Assembly (NCBI GenBank): GCA_030549175.1
Contig: JAUKUA010000002.1
Coordinates: 6,386,001 to 6,450,000, forward strand
DNA: 64,000 nucleotides
Direction: 5' to 3'
Origin: Lasiosphaeris hirsuta
Lineage: Eukaryota; Ascomycota; Sordariomycetes; Sordariales; Lasiosphaeriaceae
Part shown: in pieces, positions 20,952-31,341 of the stretch
How positions within the stretch are numbered: the first letter of the stretch is position 1
Layout: each line of letters opens with the position of its first letter
Translations under genes and position numbers: made by a program
Notes under the pieces: generated by a model
Database searches by the model: none
Told to the model about the DNA's origin: nothing
What the model saw: only the letters and a program-made list of their open reading frames with translations

Positions 20952-21696
20952 ATGGGTTGGCGAGACGACTGGCCTTCCATACTAGATGGCAAGCCTTATG
21001 ACGGCATGAACCTTCTGCAGCTGACTCTTGATGGCAAGCGTAAGTGTATCGTCTGATCATAAACCCCCTTATGCAAACTCTATCTGCTAACGTACACGCG
21101 AAGGGCTTTCATCTCAAGACCTCGGATAAACGCGACCTATTTGCTCGTTTGGCTCGCGGCCATGTTAATATGCCTGGCTTTGATGGCTTTTCGATTGAGA
21201 TCCAGGCTTCCGAGGCTCACTTCGAGACGGCAGTGTACAATTTGTTGCAGCCCGAGCCTCTCATTCGGTGTTCTCGTCTACTCTATTCCCGAGTCCCAGT
21301 TCAGCACCTAGTCTCGAACCTTACCATACCCCAGGACCTCAGTGGCCGCCGGCTATTTGTTTTGAGAAGTCTGAAGAGGTAAATAATGTTTGGACGGACC
21401 TCAGTTCCGGTCATAAGGTATGAAGGATAATGCGGACTCAACGACGCCGATGGTAGCGCTAAACTTTATGTGTGCACCAGTTCCTACTCCTCGAACAGCT
21501 AGCGAGCATGCGCGCAGCATTGCTCCGGTATAATCCACCCCACGACTTTGCTGCAGAGTATTTACTTGAGCGCTTGTTCAAGTTTATGCCTCCTTCGCTG
21601 GCCATGCCTGTCGCGCCGACGCGAGAGTTCTGGATGCATGTGCTCGAGGCCAAGCTCGAGGCAACCATCCGGGGAGAACCGAATCGTCCTCTTTAG
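20952..21696 (+). pseudogene. Phosphotransferase/kinase-like (APH-type) gene 5' part, frameshifted
   Basis: ATG 20952 opens MGWRDDWPSILDGKPYDG, then a GTAAGT donor at 21040 and a tgctaac..AG acceptor at 21103. The downstream frame (GFHLKTSDKRDLFARLARG) does not join in phase, which is a first defect. At about 21360 a T-run appears one base short, so RRLFV goes on in another frame as EKSEEVNNVW before a second intron (about 21416-21480). The third exon reads FLLLEQLASMRAALLRYNPP, then REFWMHVLEAKLEATIRGE, and ends early at 21696. Such proteins resemble fungal aminoglycoside-phosphotransferase-like kinases; the catalytic half is absent. I infer a truncated, frameshifted relic. Confidence 0.65.
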
Positions 21697-21770
21697 CGTA
21701 TCACCAAACAAAGCCGAAAGTCTATCCGGCCCACTAATGAATCACTCTGAACTACCCCCTTGATGTTAAT

Positions 21771-21995
21771 TTAAGACTGAGATGGGCTTAAGTAGGACGC
21801 GTCAGCTGGACGTGCTATTGGGGGCGCCTCGACGTTGTGAAGATGTGTCACGCTAGAAGCTCGAGGGAGGTCTTCCATCCAGAGTCCAGCGAGATACTGG
21901 AACCCCTTCGCGTGGTAAACTGCTGACGCGAGGCTGGAGAGGGCTGCAAGTCTATCCTTCTCAAAGGTTAGCTTTATTTGAGAATAAAAGTTCAC
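21771..21995 (-). pseudogene. HET-domain protein C-terminal scrap
   Basis: Minus-strand frame LTFEKDRLAALSSLAS, then QYLAGLWMEDLPRAS, then SYLSPSQS. This is the conserved C-terminal block of HET (heterokaryon incompatibility) proteins (LTxxxDxLxALxGLA...YLAGLWxxxLxxxLLW...APSWSW). No HET domain proper is found upstream, only an unrelated frame. The fragment is about 75 codons. Confidence 0.65.
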
Positions 21996-22582
21996 GATCC
22001 GGTGCTAGTAATGGAAACACTCGGGGATGGTCATAATCTGGGAAAGCGCCAGCTTGGGAAGGCTTGGGAAGGCTTGGCGATCGTAACCGTTTCTAGGTTA
22101 CCAGGTAGCGACAAGTTTCTACCGGACAATGCCGCGGCATTCGAAGGACAGCAGATGCGGACCGAGGTAGAGGACTCGGCTGGAAAGCATCCGTAAGCGC
22201 TTTGAACAGCTGTTCTTGCTGGGTTAGGGCACTCTGGGTATCTAAAGTTGTCATTTCTCTCGGGTCACCACCGGGTTTTACAAGGAGCAAGGTCGGAATA
22301 TCTTCCCCTCGATTTTCATCCCGGTTCTAGTTTTCTAGCTGTTGTTTTCGGCGATTGTTATTCTTGTGAACTAGAGGGGTGTGTATGTCATGTGTTGGAA
22401 TGAGGGTCCTCGGAATAGGGTGTGGGGAGGAGTAGATAGCGGTTTTGAACGAGGCGGCGTGGAGGGTGGCATCTGAGAGGGAAGCTGTTGAGAGGGCAGC
22501 GGCTGAGGGAGAGAGTGAGACAAAAGTCTTTAGGATCATCTACCAAAAGGGTAGAGATAAACCTGTAGCTCAGTAGGATTCT
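21996..22582. other. No gene seen
   Basis: Short open frames only. The sequence TGTAGCTCAGTAGG just before the LTR at 22583 resembles a tRNA D-arm but no cloverleaf follows. Confidence 0.4.
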
Positions 22583-22800
22583 TGTGACGGCCGGTACCCA
22601 CCAGCCATCACGTGAATACCCTCGACTCAGGTAATGACCATTCACTGGTAGTGTGGGCCACCGAGCCATTCACTGGAAAGTAGATAAGTGGTCTGAGCCA
22701 TCCAAAGACTCCTATAAAGGTACTGGATATGGTCACCACTTACCCTTCTTCTTCTTTCTCTTTCCTTAGCTTGGTCTCTCTCCCACCTACCTAGCCATAA
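22583..22800 (+). mobile_element. Solo/truncated LTR, family 1
   Basis: Begins TGTGACGGCCGG and shares with the copies at 24138-24389 and 45362-45656 the ordered blocks 'cgtcacgt/catcacgtg', 'ccattcactgg', 'aagtgg(t)c(t)gagc', 'gactcctata', 'taccactt' and 'tctttccttagctt'. The 3' end present in the other copies is missing. No coding sequence adjoins it. Confidence 0.75.
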
Positions 22801-22904
22801 TATAAAAACAAGCTTAACCAAACTACCTACCTACGAAGGTTGTAATATCTACTAACCGACCCCGAACTAACGATAGCACGTAATTGCTTGGCCGCCCATA
22901 GCCT

Positions 22905-23040
22905 GTGCCTAAGGATCCATCGACCTGCGTGTGGTCCAGGGGCCACCTGGTCACGCGATGTTGTGGAGTGTAAGTGTTGTCCCATAGGCAAGCCACGATA
23001 TGGCAACTCGTCACTCATCACGCAGCCTCAACTCTACTTT
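22905..23040. repeat. Diverged copy of the 44.4/49.1 kb repeat
   Basis: Shares 'atcgacctgcgtgtgg', 'tgtcccataggcaagccacgat' and 'ctcaact' blocks with the repeats at 44387-44650 and 49093-49326 in the same order, but with more changes. Class of element unknown. Confidence 0.5.
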
Positions 23041-23312
23041 ATGCCGCGGCATGTTCTTGACCTAGGTGCACTAGGTAGTCTATGAAGATGCCGCAGTGGC
23101 GGCACTGAGCGATACCCCGTATTCCAGCTCTAATCAAGACTGTTCGGCCCTGGAGTCCCGAAAAGAAATACCCCATCCCTAGGTCAAACCTCCATAATCA
23201 TACTACCGGTGTCCCCCTGAAGTATAGTGAGGTGAGGTATTATAGTCTGGTGTTGATGCCCAAGTAGTGAAGTTAGCATCTGAGATATACCTTGGTATTT
23301 TAATAGGTAGAG

Positions 23313-23687
23313 TTAAATGATTGGGATATCTGGTATCTTACTGTATGCTGACCTCACCATGACCTCGTAGTGCCACTCGTAGCACCTTACGCATCTCTTG
23401 TGGTTGCAGCGGTAAAAATCCGGCAGACCCCGATCACGGGCATCGTCGGTTGTGAATCGACATTGACACCGTCTCTCCCACCCGTGGTGGGCGGTCTGGC
23501 ATTTGCAGCAAATCCACATATCGAGATTCTGTGCCGATTGGCAATCGGGGCAAACGTTAGCGGCCTGGCGATAAACCTCGGTCGGGTATTCGCAACTCCC
23601 GTTCAAATTGCAATCCCAACGGCGTCTGCGGGCAGTTTTCTCAGTAGTATGTACGCACCCGTACGTAGTATAGTAGGTTATGCACAT
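23313..23687 (-). CDS. Small cysteine-rich zinc-ribbon-like protein
   Basis: 124 residues from ATG 23687, uninterrupted, with 14 cysteines. The N-terminus MCITYYTTYGCVHT resembles a common class of small fungal Cys-rich proteins of unknown role. Pairs consistent with zinc binding are CPDC (46-49), the WxCCxC cluster (58-63), C74/C76 after HHGWERR, and CNHKRCVRC (94-102). The W-x-C-x2-C then C-x-C arrangement is reminiscent of a RanBP2-type finger but does not match it exactly. No signal peptide. It lies between LTR fragments but the frame has no RIP-type stops. Function unknown; it could also bind protein or RNA. Confidence 0.6.
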   Translation of the reverse strand: MCITYYTTYGCVHTTEKTARRRRWDCNLNGSCEYPTEVYRQAANVCPDCQSAQNLDMWICCKCQTAHHGWERRCQCRFTTDDARDRGLPDFYRCNHKRCVRCYEWHYEVMVRSAYSKIPDIPII

Positions 23688-24137
23688 TGTTGTATCCCCG
23701 GTGGGTGCTTTGGTTGCTGTGTAGATGGTTGTTATGTGGATACCTTGGTTGCAGTGGTGTGTAGGTGTCTTGGTTGATGCCGGGTAGCGTAGGTACTGGT
23801 TCTGCTCTGTGTCCAGTCGAGTTCTGTATGGTTTGACAAGAAGAGAAGGAGACCGTACCTCGAAAATGAACTGCCATTATGTATCTCGAGGGGCAGAGCA
23901 CCAAGAAGCGATATTGATTCACTACGTACGCTACATTCTGTGGTGCTGGGGCATTCACATCACCCACATCAATATTCATTTGCTCACTGAAGGTTCACTG
24001 TATGATGTGGCCATTTGAATCACCTATCAACAAACCATTGTCCTAGTCATCCCAAGTCGACATGAAAGCACTTCCATATATAGTAATGGAAAAGGCCTGA
24101 GTTGATTCACAGTACTAGCTCTATTCACTCTATGCAC

Positions 24138-24389
24138 TGTGACGGCTGGCACACATGCCACACACCGTCACGTAAACTCCTCCTACCTCGAAGATAGCCA
24201 TTCACTGTCAGTATGGGTTGCCAAACCATTCACTGGAAGAACAAGTGGTCCGAGCGACCTAGGACTCCTACAAAAGCCCGGAATCCAGCTACCACTTGTT
24301 CTTCTTCCTCTCTTTCCTTAGCTTGTTTTTACACAATCAAGGATAGATAATTGTAGCCTCGTCTCTCTTTATCCTGACCTTCCGTGACA
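24138..24389 (+). mobile_element. LTR, family 1
   Basis: Starts TGTGACGGCTGG and ends TGACA, a TG..CA terminus. It is 252 bp, collinear with the copies at 22583 and 45362. The sequence after it (24390 onward) is AT-rich and could be the decayed 5' internal region: an ATG at about 24483 (MVRIFGKKICSFTRHNE) runs into repeated stops. Confidence 0.8.
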
Positions 24390-25880
24390 TTAGGGTCATT
24401 GATCTTATTTGTCACCTTGTTAAAAATACCTCTTTGGTAAGTTTCCAAAGATAATACTACTTCTTAGCATTAATGCTAACTATGGTTAGGATTTTCGGCA
24501 AGAAAATCTGTAGTTTTACTAGACATAACGAGTAGCTGTAGAGATTTATGAAAGATAAGGCTAAGACAATATAGGCTAGTTGTATAGGTAATATCTACTA
24601 GACACGAACGACGTCTTTAGAATATCACGTTACATCTGTAAATACTATCACCGCTGTTTCCCAAGCCTCGGATAATGTAACTGCCACTGCCAGGGTTGGC
24701 TGAAGTGCTCAAATTTGATCAGTTATCCCCCGAGCGAGCCAGAGAGTAGAGCCTCGCCAGAGATATTATATATCGAGACCCTTATTAATGTGTGTGATAA
24801 GCGAATGGTTAATTTTCACACACCCTACTACAACTATCCTCAACTACAATACAACAACACTAGGAAATAACTATAACTGAATTAAAAACAGACGAATCAG
24901 ATTATTCTGTAGCCTCCTTACACGTACGTGCGTTATGGCCAGAAGTGCTCTACTTATATGACTCTCAATAAAGCCGATGGTACGTCATAGAGTTATAGCA
25001 AGAGCTTCGTGGGACGAGACACGTTAGCAAACTACTATTAGTCAAAAGCAGGCCGGACTTATATCGTAAGGCCGCTTAAGAGGAAGGGAGACCTAAGGGT
25101 TAGGCAGCTTAAAACCACTAAGGATGTAACGTATTCGCGTGCGTAAGAGAAGCATATAGGGAGTCTGGAAAGAGACTGTCAGAAGTACTGTACGTTTGAT
25201 GGAGGTTGTAATTATGTGATTGTATTGCTCGTTCCATAGTCTCTAGCAGAGCCAGAGACCTTAGTCTTATAGTTGTATGGAGTTGCCACTATTATGGCAC
25301 TGCGGTGCCACTGTAGTAGCAACGCTGATGGTTGCAGTGGTAATGTTCACGGCTGCAGTGGGCTAGTATTTCCAATCTTTCATCTAGCACCTTTCAATTG
25401 TTTCCAGCACCGTCCATGTGACAGAGACAAACGGCATTCAAGGGAATAACACTTATTGTATCCCTGGGAGGGCTATTAGAATGCAAATTAGGTCCTCTCT
25501 TACATTTAGAATGACTCCTGATAAGTAACCGACGCCTTCAACTCCCGTATTGAAGTCGTTTAAAGTATGACCCGATTGATGTCCTACGGACTGCGCGAAG
25601 CGACTACTTCTCTTAGCATAGGACTCCATATCATGCAGGTCATTGCCCACTAGGTCGCAGACAAAAGTGCCATTAAACTTCCATCATGCAGATATAAGCG
25701 TTTTGATTGCAAGAGGTAATTTACGGTGGGTAGACAATTTACAGACTTTTTCACCAAAACAGCCATAACTCATATTTATATCACTCTGGTCGCTCTCTCG
25801 CCTCAGACTCAAACTACATGAAATGAAATTGTTGTAGCTGAAGGACTTATTCAATCTAGAAGATAGCTGCAATCTAAAAT
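24390..25880. other. Decayed transposon-like DNA, no gene
   Basis: Very stop-rich in all frames and AT-rich. It contains the short repeat at 25246-25332 that recurs at 44660-44733. No reverse transcriptase or integrase motif could be read. Confidence 0.5.
25246..25332. repeat. Dispersed repeat, copy 1
   Basis: The block 'gcagagccagagaccttagt', followed by 'cttatagttgtatg' and 'ttgccac.att.t.gcactg', recurs at 44660-44733. It is probably part of a transposon shared by the two sites. Confidence 0.8.
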
Positions 25881-26486
25881 TCATGACTGATAATGTCCTC
25901 CAAATTGCACTGGGAGCCAGCTCGGCCTACTGGTATTATCATTGCGCTTTTGAACCAAATAGAGCGAAGGATCTATCTGCTCAGGGTTCTTCTCTCCGTG
26001 TTTGGTTTTCAGGTGTTCCCACCACTCGAATAAAGAATCGCATTCGAATTGCTTCCAACCGGGCCACATAAGTTCCTCGGATAGGGAAGCGCACGAGTCT
26101 TGGTGGCACCGGTACTTGGATCTCATCAACCTGTGGAAGAGGAATCCAGTGTGTACTTTGAGCTCGTTTAAACTTGGGCACATCTGGTTTTCGCTGTGGG
26201 TTCCGGCTTGGGTTCTAAGAAAAAAATATAACTGTGAGTCATCCCAATCTTTCATATAGATTGTCATGCAAAAGACGCACATCGGCTTGAAATCATCCGT
26301 CCAACCTCTCGCCGCCAATTCTGAATCGAAATTGATGTTTTTATCGCGAAGTATCTTCTCAAGCAGCTCCACTCTTCTCTTCAGCTGGGATCGATGGATC
26401 ACAAGAGCAGTGAATCGCTCCTTGCCCAGATTAACCTTGTCTAATACCTGGCCAGGGGCTGGGGGAGACTCGGGGCTTTTTTTCAT
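25881..26486 (-). CDS. Hypothetical protein with C2H2-like spacing
   Basis: 201 residues from ATG 26486 with no internal stop, in the middle of decayed DNA. A short likely coiled coil (RSQLKRRVELLEKIL) at 32-46 is followed by CVFC (70-73). A C-terminal C-x4-C (127-132) with H-x4-H (HLKTKHG, 158-163) has zinc-finger-like spacing but an unusually long middle. No signal peptide or membrane segment. I do not recognise the family. The intact frame and balanced composition argue for a real gene; it could encode a DNA-binding or adaptor protein. Confidence 0.55.
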   Translation of the reverse strand: MKKSPESPPAPGQVLDKVNLGKERFTALVIHRSQLKRRVELLEKILRDKNINFDSELAARGWTDDFKPMCVFCMTIYMKDWDDSQLYFFLRTQAGTHSENQMCPSLNELKVHTGFLFHRLMRSKYRCHQDSCASLSEELMWPGWKQFECDSLFEWWEHLKTKHGEKNPEQIDPSLYLVQKRNDNTSRPSWLPVQFGGHYQS

Positions 26487-27950
26487 GACACTGCAACAGC
26501 TCTGTCAGTAAGGAATGGAATCAGACCGCAGTTACTTTAGGGGTACCGACATTCTTCCCCTCCCTGCTTTCCCCTGGACTATGCTAATCCCTCGCAGGCC
26601 CTTGTCCTTAATGCCTGCGTTTCTCACATGTCGTCGAGCATGCTAACAAATCCCGGATATTTGTCAGTGGAAGAAGCCGTAGCGAAGGTTAAGGGACGGT
26701 TTGCTGATAAAAAAACATACCGCTCGCAGATTGTTTGCGTGGGAGGTGTGGTAGTCACACCAACCACAATAAGTTTCGCAGGCCTCGATGTGCAACTGGT
26801 GTGTGCCCTCCTTTGGCCAGGGTGGGTGCACGTGATCTTTGGTGGCACAGGGCATGGCAAAGATGAAGGATGTCCGATAGAACTTTCTGAGGCGGAAGGA
26901 TCAGGTACGTTGGAGGCTCGTCTCCAGCAGAGAGGAAGGGGAATTCCTGGAGTTGATGTATACGTTCCGCTATCCGACCTAGCGGTGACAGCATCCGACG
27001 AAGAAAAGTAAGCGATTGGGTACCGGCCACAGCACCACGCAGCCCGACCGATAATGAACCGGTGGTCAATCAATGCCCAATCGTTTTCAGTCCCAGAGTT
27101 GGTGGTGCGCCACCCACTTCCTGGCGGCGAATCCGCATGATGAGTGGGCTCTCAGTTGGGTTAACCCAACCATGTGTTGTGTCGGACTAGGTAGCAGGAC
27201 ACTGACAGGTTGCGCCAGTGCTCGGATGCCACATTAATCTCGCACTTGGTAATTTCATCAAACCACCCCCCCCCCCCCCCCCAAAAAAAAAAAAAAAAAA
27301 AGGTTGTTCAACCCAAGACGGAAACTCTAACATAAAAAGATAGCACACAGTAGCTCCTCAATGCCGGGTTTCTGACAGGCTTTTTCAATGCCCACTAGGC
27401 TATGTTATTAAGAGTCGTCATTTTCCTTGATGTCCCTCGCAGCCAGTTCGAAATGGTTGTGAGTTGAATCTCCAACCTTGTGAGATCAACGAGAGGAGAG
27501 GAGACCTTACGCTGTGATACATGGACAATTCAACAGAGGGCGTCCTTGCTGCAACAAATACCTAGTTAGAATCGATTAACAATCAATAAGCACACATCCG
27601 ATGGGAGACGGCTTGTAGGCCGATTGCGGTCGGATACTGCCCTCGGCCCAACGTGGAAGTCCTATCAATTGGCAATCGATTTTACAGCCAGGCATAAAGT
27701 ACCCCCCAGGGAGGTTCAACTTCCAGGTCTGTTTCCCCCCATGGTAACGTTCTCTGAGGTGCGTTAATCAGACTGCTTCCGTCCGCTACGCTTAGTTACG
27801 CACCAATTCACCCGTGCGCCTTGTTTATGGAAAAAACCGACATCTCTCATTAATGACACTAGTAGTTTCCACGTCTCTTGACCTTCACTATCTTATCCTC
27901 CTCGCTCTCATCATCTCGCCACCTGAGTCCTCTCACTTGAGCTACGCCAA
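26487..27950. other. No confident gene
   Basis: Overlapping open frames on both strands at 26624-27073 (127 codons on +, up to 149 on -) are mutually exclusive and none has a recognisable domain. One minus-strand frame has a Cys-rich patch (CETYCGWC) like the protein at 23313-23687, so a frameshifted relative is possible. The C17A19 tract is annotated separately. Confidence 0.35.
27266..27301. repeat. Homopolymer junction C17-A19
   Basis: A run of 17 C (27266-27282) is followed directly by 19 A (27283-27301). Exact lengths are likely unreliable in any assembly. Confidence 0.9.
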
Positions 27951-28185
27951 ATGGACACTGGAGATGTAGCCCCCAAGCTAGACAACAATGATAGCTGGAG
28001 CGTCGCTACCATCGTTGGTGTGGTGATGGGCATCTTTGCAGTTGTGGTCGGCGTACCAGGGGCGATTGTCGCAATACAGAAAATGAGAGGCCGGCCTACA
28101 GGGCGTGAAATCAGGTAACCTGAAAAATTCATACTACATGGCGCCATTAATAATCTCTCTTAGACAAATTGATCTCGAGCGCTAA
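27951..28185 (+). CDS. Small single-pass membrane protein, two exons
   Basis: Exons 27951-28114 and 28164-28185 give 61 residues. The N-terminus (MDTGDVAPKLDNNDSW) is short and hydrophilic, then SVATIVGVVMGIFAVVVGVP and GAIVAIQ form one membrane helix, and a basic tail follows (MRGRPTGREIRQIDLER). The GT at 28115 follows CAG, and a TCTCTTAG acceptor ends a 49-bp intron with a possible branch site in 'cattaataa'. Without splicing the protein would end after 55 residues. The shape matches many small fungal proteins of unknown function with a helix followed by a basic stop-transfer tail. It is too short for most automated annotation, so confidence is moderate. Confidence 0.55.
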
Positions 28186-29858
28186 TTAAGCATGCAAATC
28201 GTCGTCTTGCTCATCTCTTACATGGATATTTACCTGCTAGCGCTGGCACTTGCCTCGAAGGCAGTATTGACTTGGGGTGGGCCCTCGCACGTGCTCCTTT
28301 TCGCACCTTTCTTTTTTTTTTCGATTTCCTCTGTCAATGCTTTTGCCAGACTTTCCTTCGCGAGAGACCTCCATGAAAGGAGAGGTCCTCCGATCTTAGA
28401 TAGCTAAAGAAAGACAGACGATTTCTCATCAACAAAGTGAGGCCCAACTGTGATTCTCAACTGTGCACTCTATTGTGGATTCTTCTGTGTATTCTCAATG
28501 ATACTCCCGATCGCTCTTCATTTCACGTCGCGGCATTTAGGCCTCCAGGCGGTCTTTGTTCTTCTTTTATGTTGAGGCCGCATCGCCGCACGATGTTCCC
28601 ATACATAACCCTGACATAACCCTGAAAGCGGCAGAAAGGGTACATTTCAAGAATACTGTCGCACTGCAAGCAAGGACCCGGAGTCCTGGGGGTCGTGCAA
28701 GTGCGGCTCCAACAAAAACCGGGGGCACGTTTTCTCGGGCCTCCCGGAACGCCAAGCTCTTACCGTCGTACGTTGGGGGACCACTGCAGACGGTGTGTTG
28801 AATTGACTGTATTCAATTGACTACAATTGACTGCAATTGAGTGCGACCGTGTGTGGCTTTCACCGCCTTTTTTGCTGACGGCCGTTGATGGCCGTTGACA
28901 GACCTGCCACTTGTGGTTGGAAGGCGTTGCGTGGAAAGCAGGGGGTGGGGGATGTATATCGTGCAAAAAGACGCTTCCCATCGTGCGGCGGTGCGGCCTC
29001 TTTATGTTTGCTGTTGCGCAGCGCCAATTCAGTGTGGTTAGAGTTGGCGCTAAGGGTAGCAAATGGGTGGTGTTTTGAGAATTCCCAGAATTAAGAAAGA
29101 CGTTGGGAGTGCCCCACTCCCAGGCGCACAGGCACAGGCACACAGGGTGCCGCGCCTGCACCGGCCAACAGGCCCATGCTCCAGCCCACCACCTATTTCC
29201 TCGCGCAGGTGCAAGCCCACTTCCTGGATCTTACATCCTACTATCGATAGCAGATAGTAGCAATACAGCACATTGCCACTTCAACAAAAGATTTACCAAG
29301 GCTTTTCAACTTGCATCGAAACCGGACTTTGTCCACCTCTTCTACGTTTTCTGAGGGATATATATCTCTTTGAAGAAACTGCAACCTAACATAACAGCCT
29401 CCATGCTGCCCAAAATATTCCTCCTTTCAAACTCGTTCTCTCGGGCACCCCTTCCTAATATCATCTAGAGTTAGGATTGTAACAATATACTGTGAATCTT
29501 GTTGATAAAGTGTATATAACATACCGCTAGAGAAACAAGTACCATTAAACCGTAGAGCCTTAATACTAGCACATGTTCTAAAACTCTGAAATCCGTAGTC
29601 AAGATAGGGGCAAGTGAGCTGAGATTAGTGCTAAGTGGCCACTGGTATGGTGTCACGGCACGGAGTACCCCTATACGGGAAGTAGGCCGCTGTCGGCTTT
29701 CGGTTGAACCGTACGCGACGCGGTTACCTGACCAGCGCACCGCCACAGCATGCAGCAACGCCGTACCCTATAGTTAGTCTTTCTGCACAATAATAATTCC
29801 ATCAACCTTGTCCTTACTCAGCGCTGTTACAATAATTAAGGGAGTTTGAAGGGAACAT
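28186..29858. other. No gene seen
   Basis: Open frames are short. A 12-13 bp near-tandem CAATTGACT motif occurs four times at 28798-28843. Confidence 0.4.
28798..28843. repeat. Short tandem CAATTGACT motif, four copies
   Basis: GAATTGACTGTATT, CAATTGACTA, CAATTGACTG and CAATTGAGTG follow one another. CAATTG is an E-box-type palindrome; any regulatory role is speculation. Confidence 0.6.
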
Positions 29859-30989
29859 ATGTTTCTTTCTGCTGTACTTAGCCTGGTGCCCAATACACTG
29901 CTTCTCACTCGACTCGATATTCTTCGAGTGGACTTGTTTTTAGAAGAGGACCAAAACAATGAGCAAATATGGGCTGATCAATCCTTCTTTTCTGTCGGGT
30001 TTCCCGACCTGGAGCTACCAGAGGAAGCACCTTTGGATTCCAGCGGTTTTGACCGGTTATTCGCTGCCTCTGAGGAACACTGACAAGGATGAGATCATGA
30101 CATGGCTGTTGCCTTGGCCGATGTCGATGCAGACATGAACTGATCCTTCCGGTGTGTCACCTTTTTGCTTGCCGAGAAGACGTGACGGCATATTGTCAAG
30201 GCCGAACTTTAATCCCGGAGCACAACTTCTGGCTCACCGAGATCGCGTCCATGGCAGAGACGGAGCCAGTCGTCCAGGAGGCTCTCCTGCCCCTCTCGGG
30301 GGCTTACGTCCTTGACTACGTGCAGAGCGAGAGTCTCCGGAAGCGAACCAGTCGCCATTACGCCAAGGCCTCGGAGTTGATCAGCACAGAACTGGCACGA
30401 GCAGAGTGCCACGAGATAGACAAGTGCGAGGCTCTTGTTGCTGCTGTCGTTTTCATGGAAGCCGACGATATTAGGTCACTCACTCACTCGCTGTATTACC
30501 CAAGTACTAAAAGTAAAACACATTGTGCAGGAAGTATTTTGGGAGTTGCGCCGTCCCAAGGAAGAGATTCCTAACTTCTACAGCGGCAATCTTCTCGCCA
30601 AAGCTCTCCTGGACCATTCCGATCCGTGGTTCGGGTACTGGAAGCCCGAGAACGTGCAGTACACGCACGCGTGGGCCGGCATGTCGGCCTGCGTCGCGGT
30701 GGGCTGTATTCTGCTCGAGATGGTGTCTCCGCTGCTGCCGGTGCCCCTACCCCGACGACAGCGCGACCGCAACTTTGCATGGCTGCTAGGTGGCACAAAA
30801 AAGGAGGCGCACACCATTTACGGCGCCAAGGGCTTCTCGCCCAAGCTCATACATGTGCTAGCCCAAATCACCCGCCTCTGCGCCGAGGTGCAGGAGATGC
30901 CAGACTCCATTATCCTGCCCGTGGCCGCGTCCAAGCTGCAGCAGATCCTCGACACTTTCCCTCAGCGGTCCGAGATCTCCGAGGGCTAG
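29859..30989 (+). pseudogene. Fungal-specific transcription factor C-terminal domain, 5'-truncated relic
   Basis: The frame at 30152-30574 reads LIPEHNFWLTEIASMAETEP, VVQEALLPLSGAYVLDYVQS and HYAKASELISTELARAE. A second frame (about 30535-30989) reads EVFWELRRPKEEIPNFYSGN, then DPWFGYWKPENVQYTHAWAG and ILPVAASKLQQILDTFPQRS. Together they form the second half of a fungal transcription factor of the Fungal_trans_2 type. No Zn2Cys6 cluster precedes it: the piece at 29859-30083 is an acidic linker only. The join at about 30470-30537 resembles an intron (…TGTGCAG acceptor) but I could not find a donor in phase. I infer a truncated relic. Confidence 0.65.
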
Positions 30990-31341
30990 GTGACTTCCAG
31001 CACTCGAGCTCTTGCAGAGGACACGCTCGAAACATCTCCCTCAGGTCGGCCGGCGTGTTTCTATGGCTCTCAAACGACAGGAGCACATCGCCTTTCTGAA
31101 AGACAATCCCCGCGTCCGAGCAAACCACGTCTCGCACCGCGGTCAAGGCGAAACGATGGACTAGGGGTTGGTGCCAGAGCTTGCCCTCCAGAACCCAATC
31201 ACTGTCGCGGAACCACGCGTGACCGAGCACGGCATTGGTTCGCGCGATGCCCTGCCGAATGAAGGACGCCACGACGCCGCCGCCGTCGTGGTATGCGTGC
31301 CATATCTTGTGAATATTTCTTTTAATAATAATATAAGACAT
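30910..31341 (-). CDS. Unassigned open frame, possibly a partial gene
   Basis: A 143-codon minus-strand frame whose middle (ARTNAVLGHAWFRDSDWVLE, then LWHQPLVHRFALTAVRDVVC, then IVFQKGDVLLSFES) looks like a real protein. Its last 25 codons overlap the opposite-strand relic ending at 30989. It begins at the edge of the AT-rich repeat (31342 onward), so its 5' part may have been lost to that insertion. Family not recognised; it could be a 3' exon of a larger lost gene. Confidence 0.35.
   Translation of the reverse strand: MSYIIIKRNIHKIWHAYHDGGGVVASFIRQGIARTNAVLGHAWFRDSDWVLEGKLWHQPLVHRFALTAVRDVVCSDAGIVFQKGDVLLSFESHRNTPADLREMFRACPLQELECWKSPSPRRSRTAEGKCRGSAAAWTRPRAG

Noticed and set aside
22564..22582. 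tRNA gene fragment (D-arm-like TGTAGCTCAGTAGG)
   Set aside because: No acceptor stem, anticodon arm or T-arm follows; the LTR begins immediately.
26624..27073. Protein-coding gene on either strand
   Set aside because: Three overlapping frames compete, none with a domain, and only a small Cys-rich patch suggests anything.
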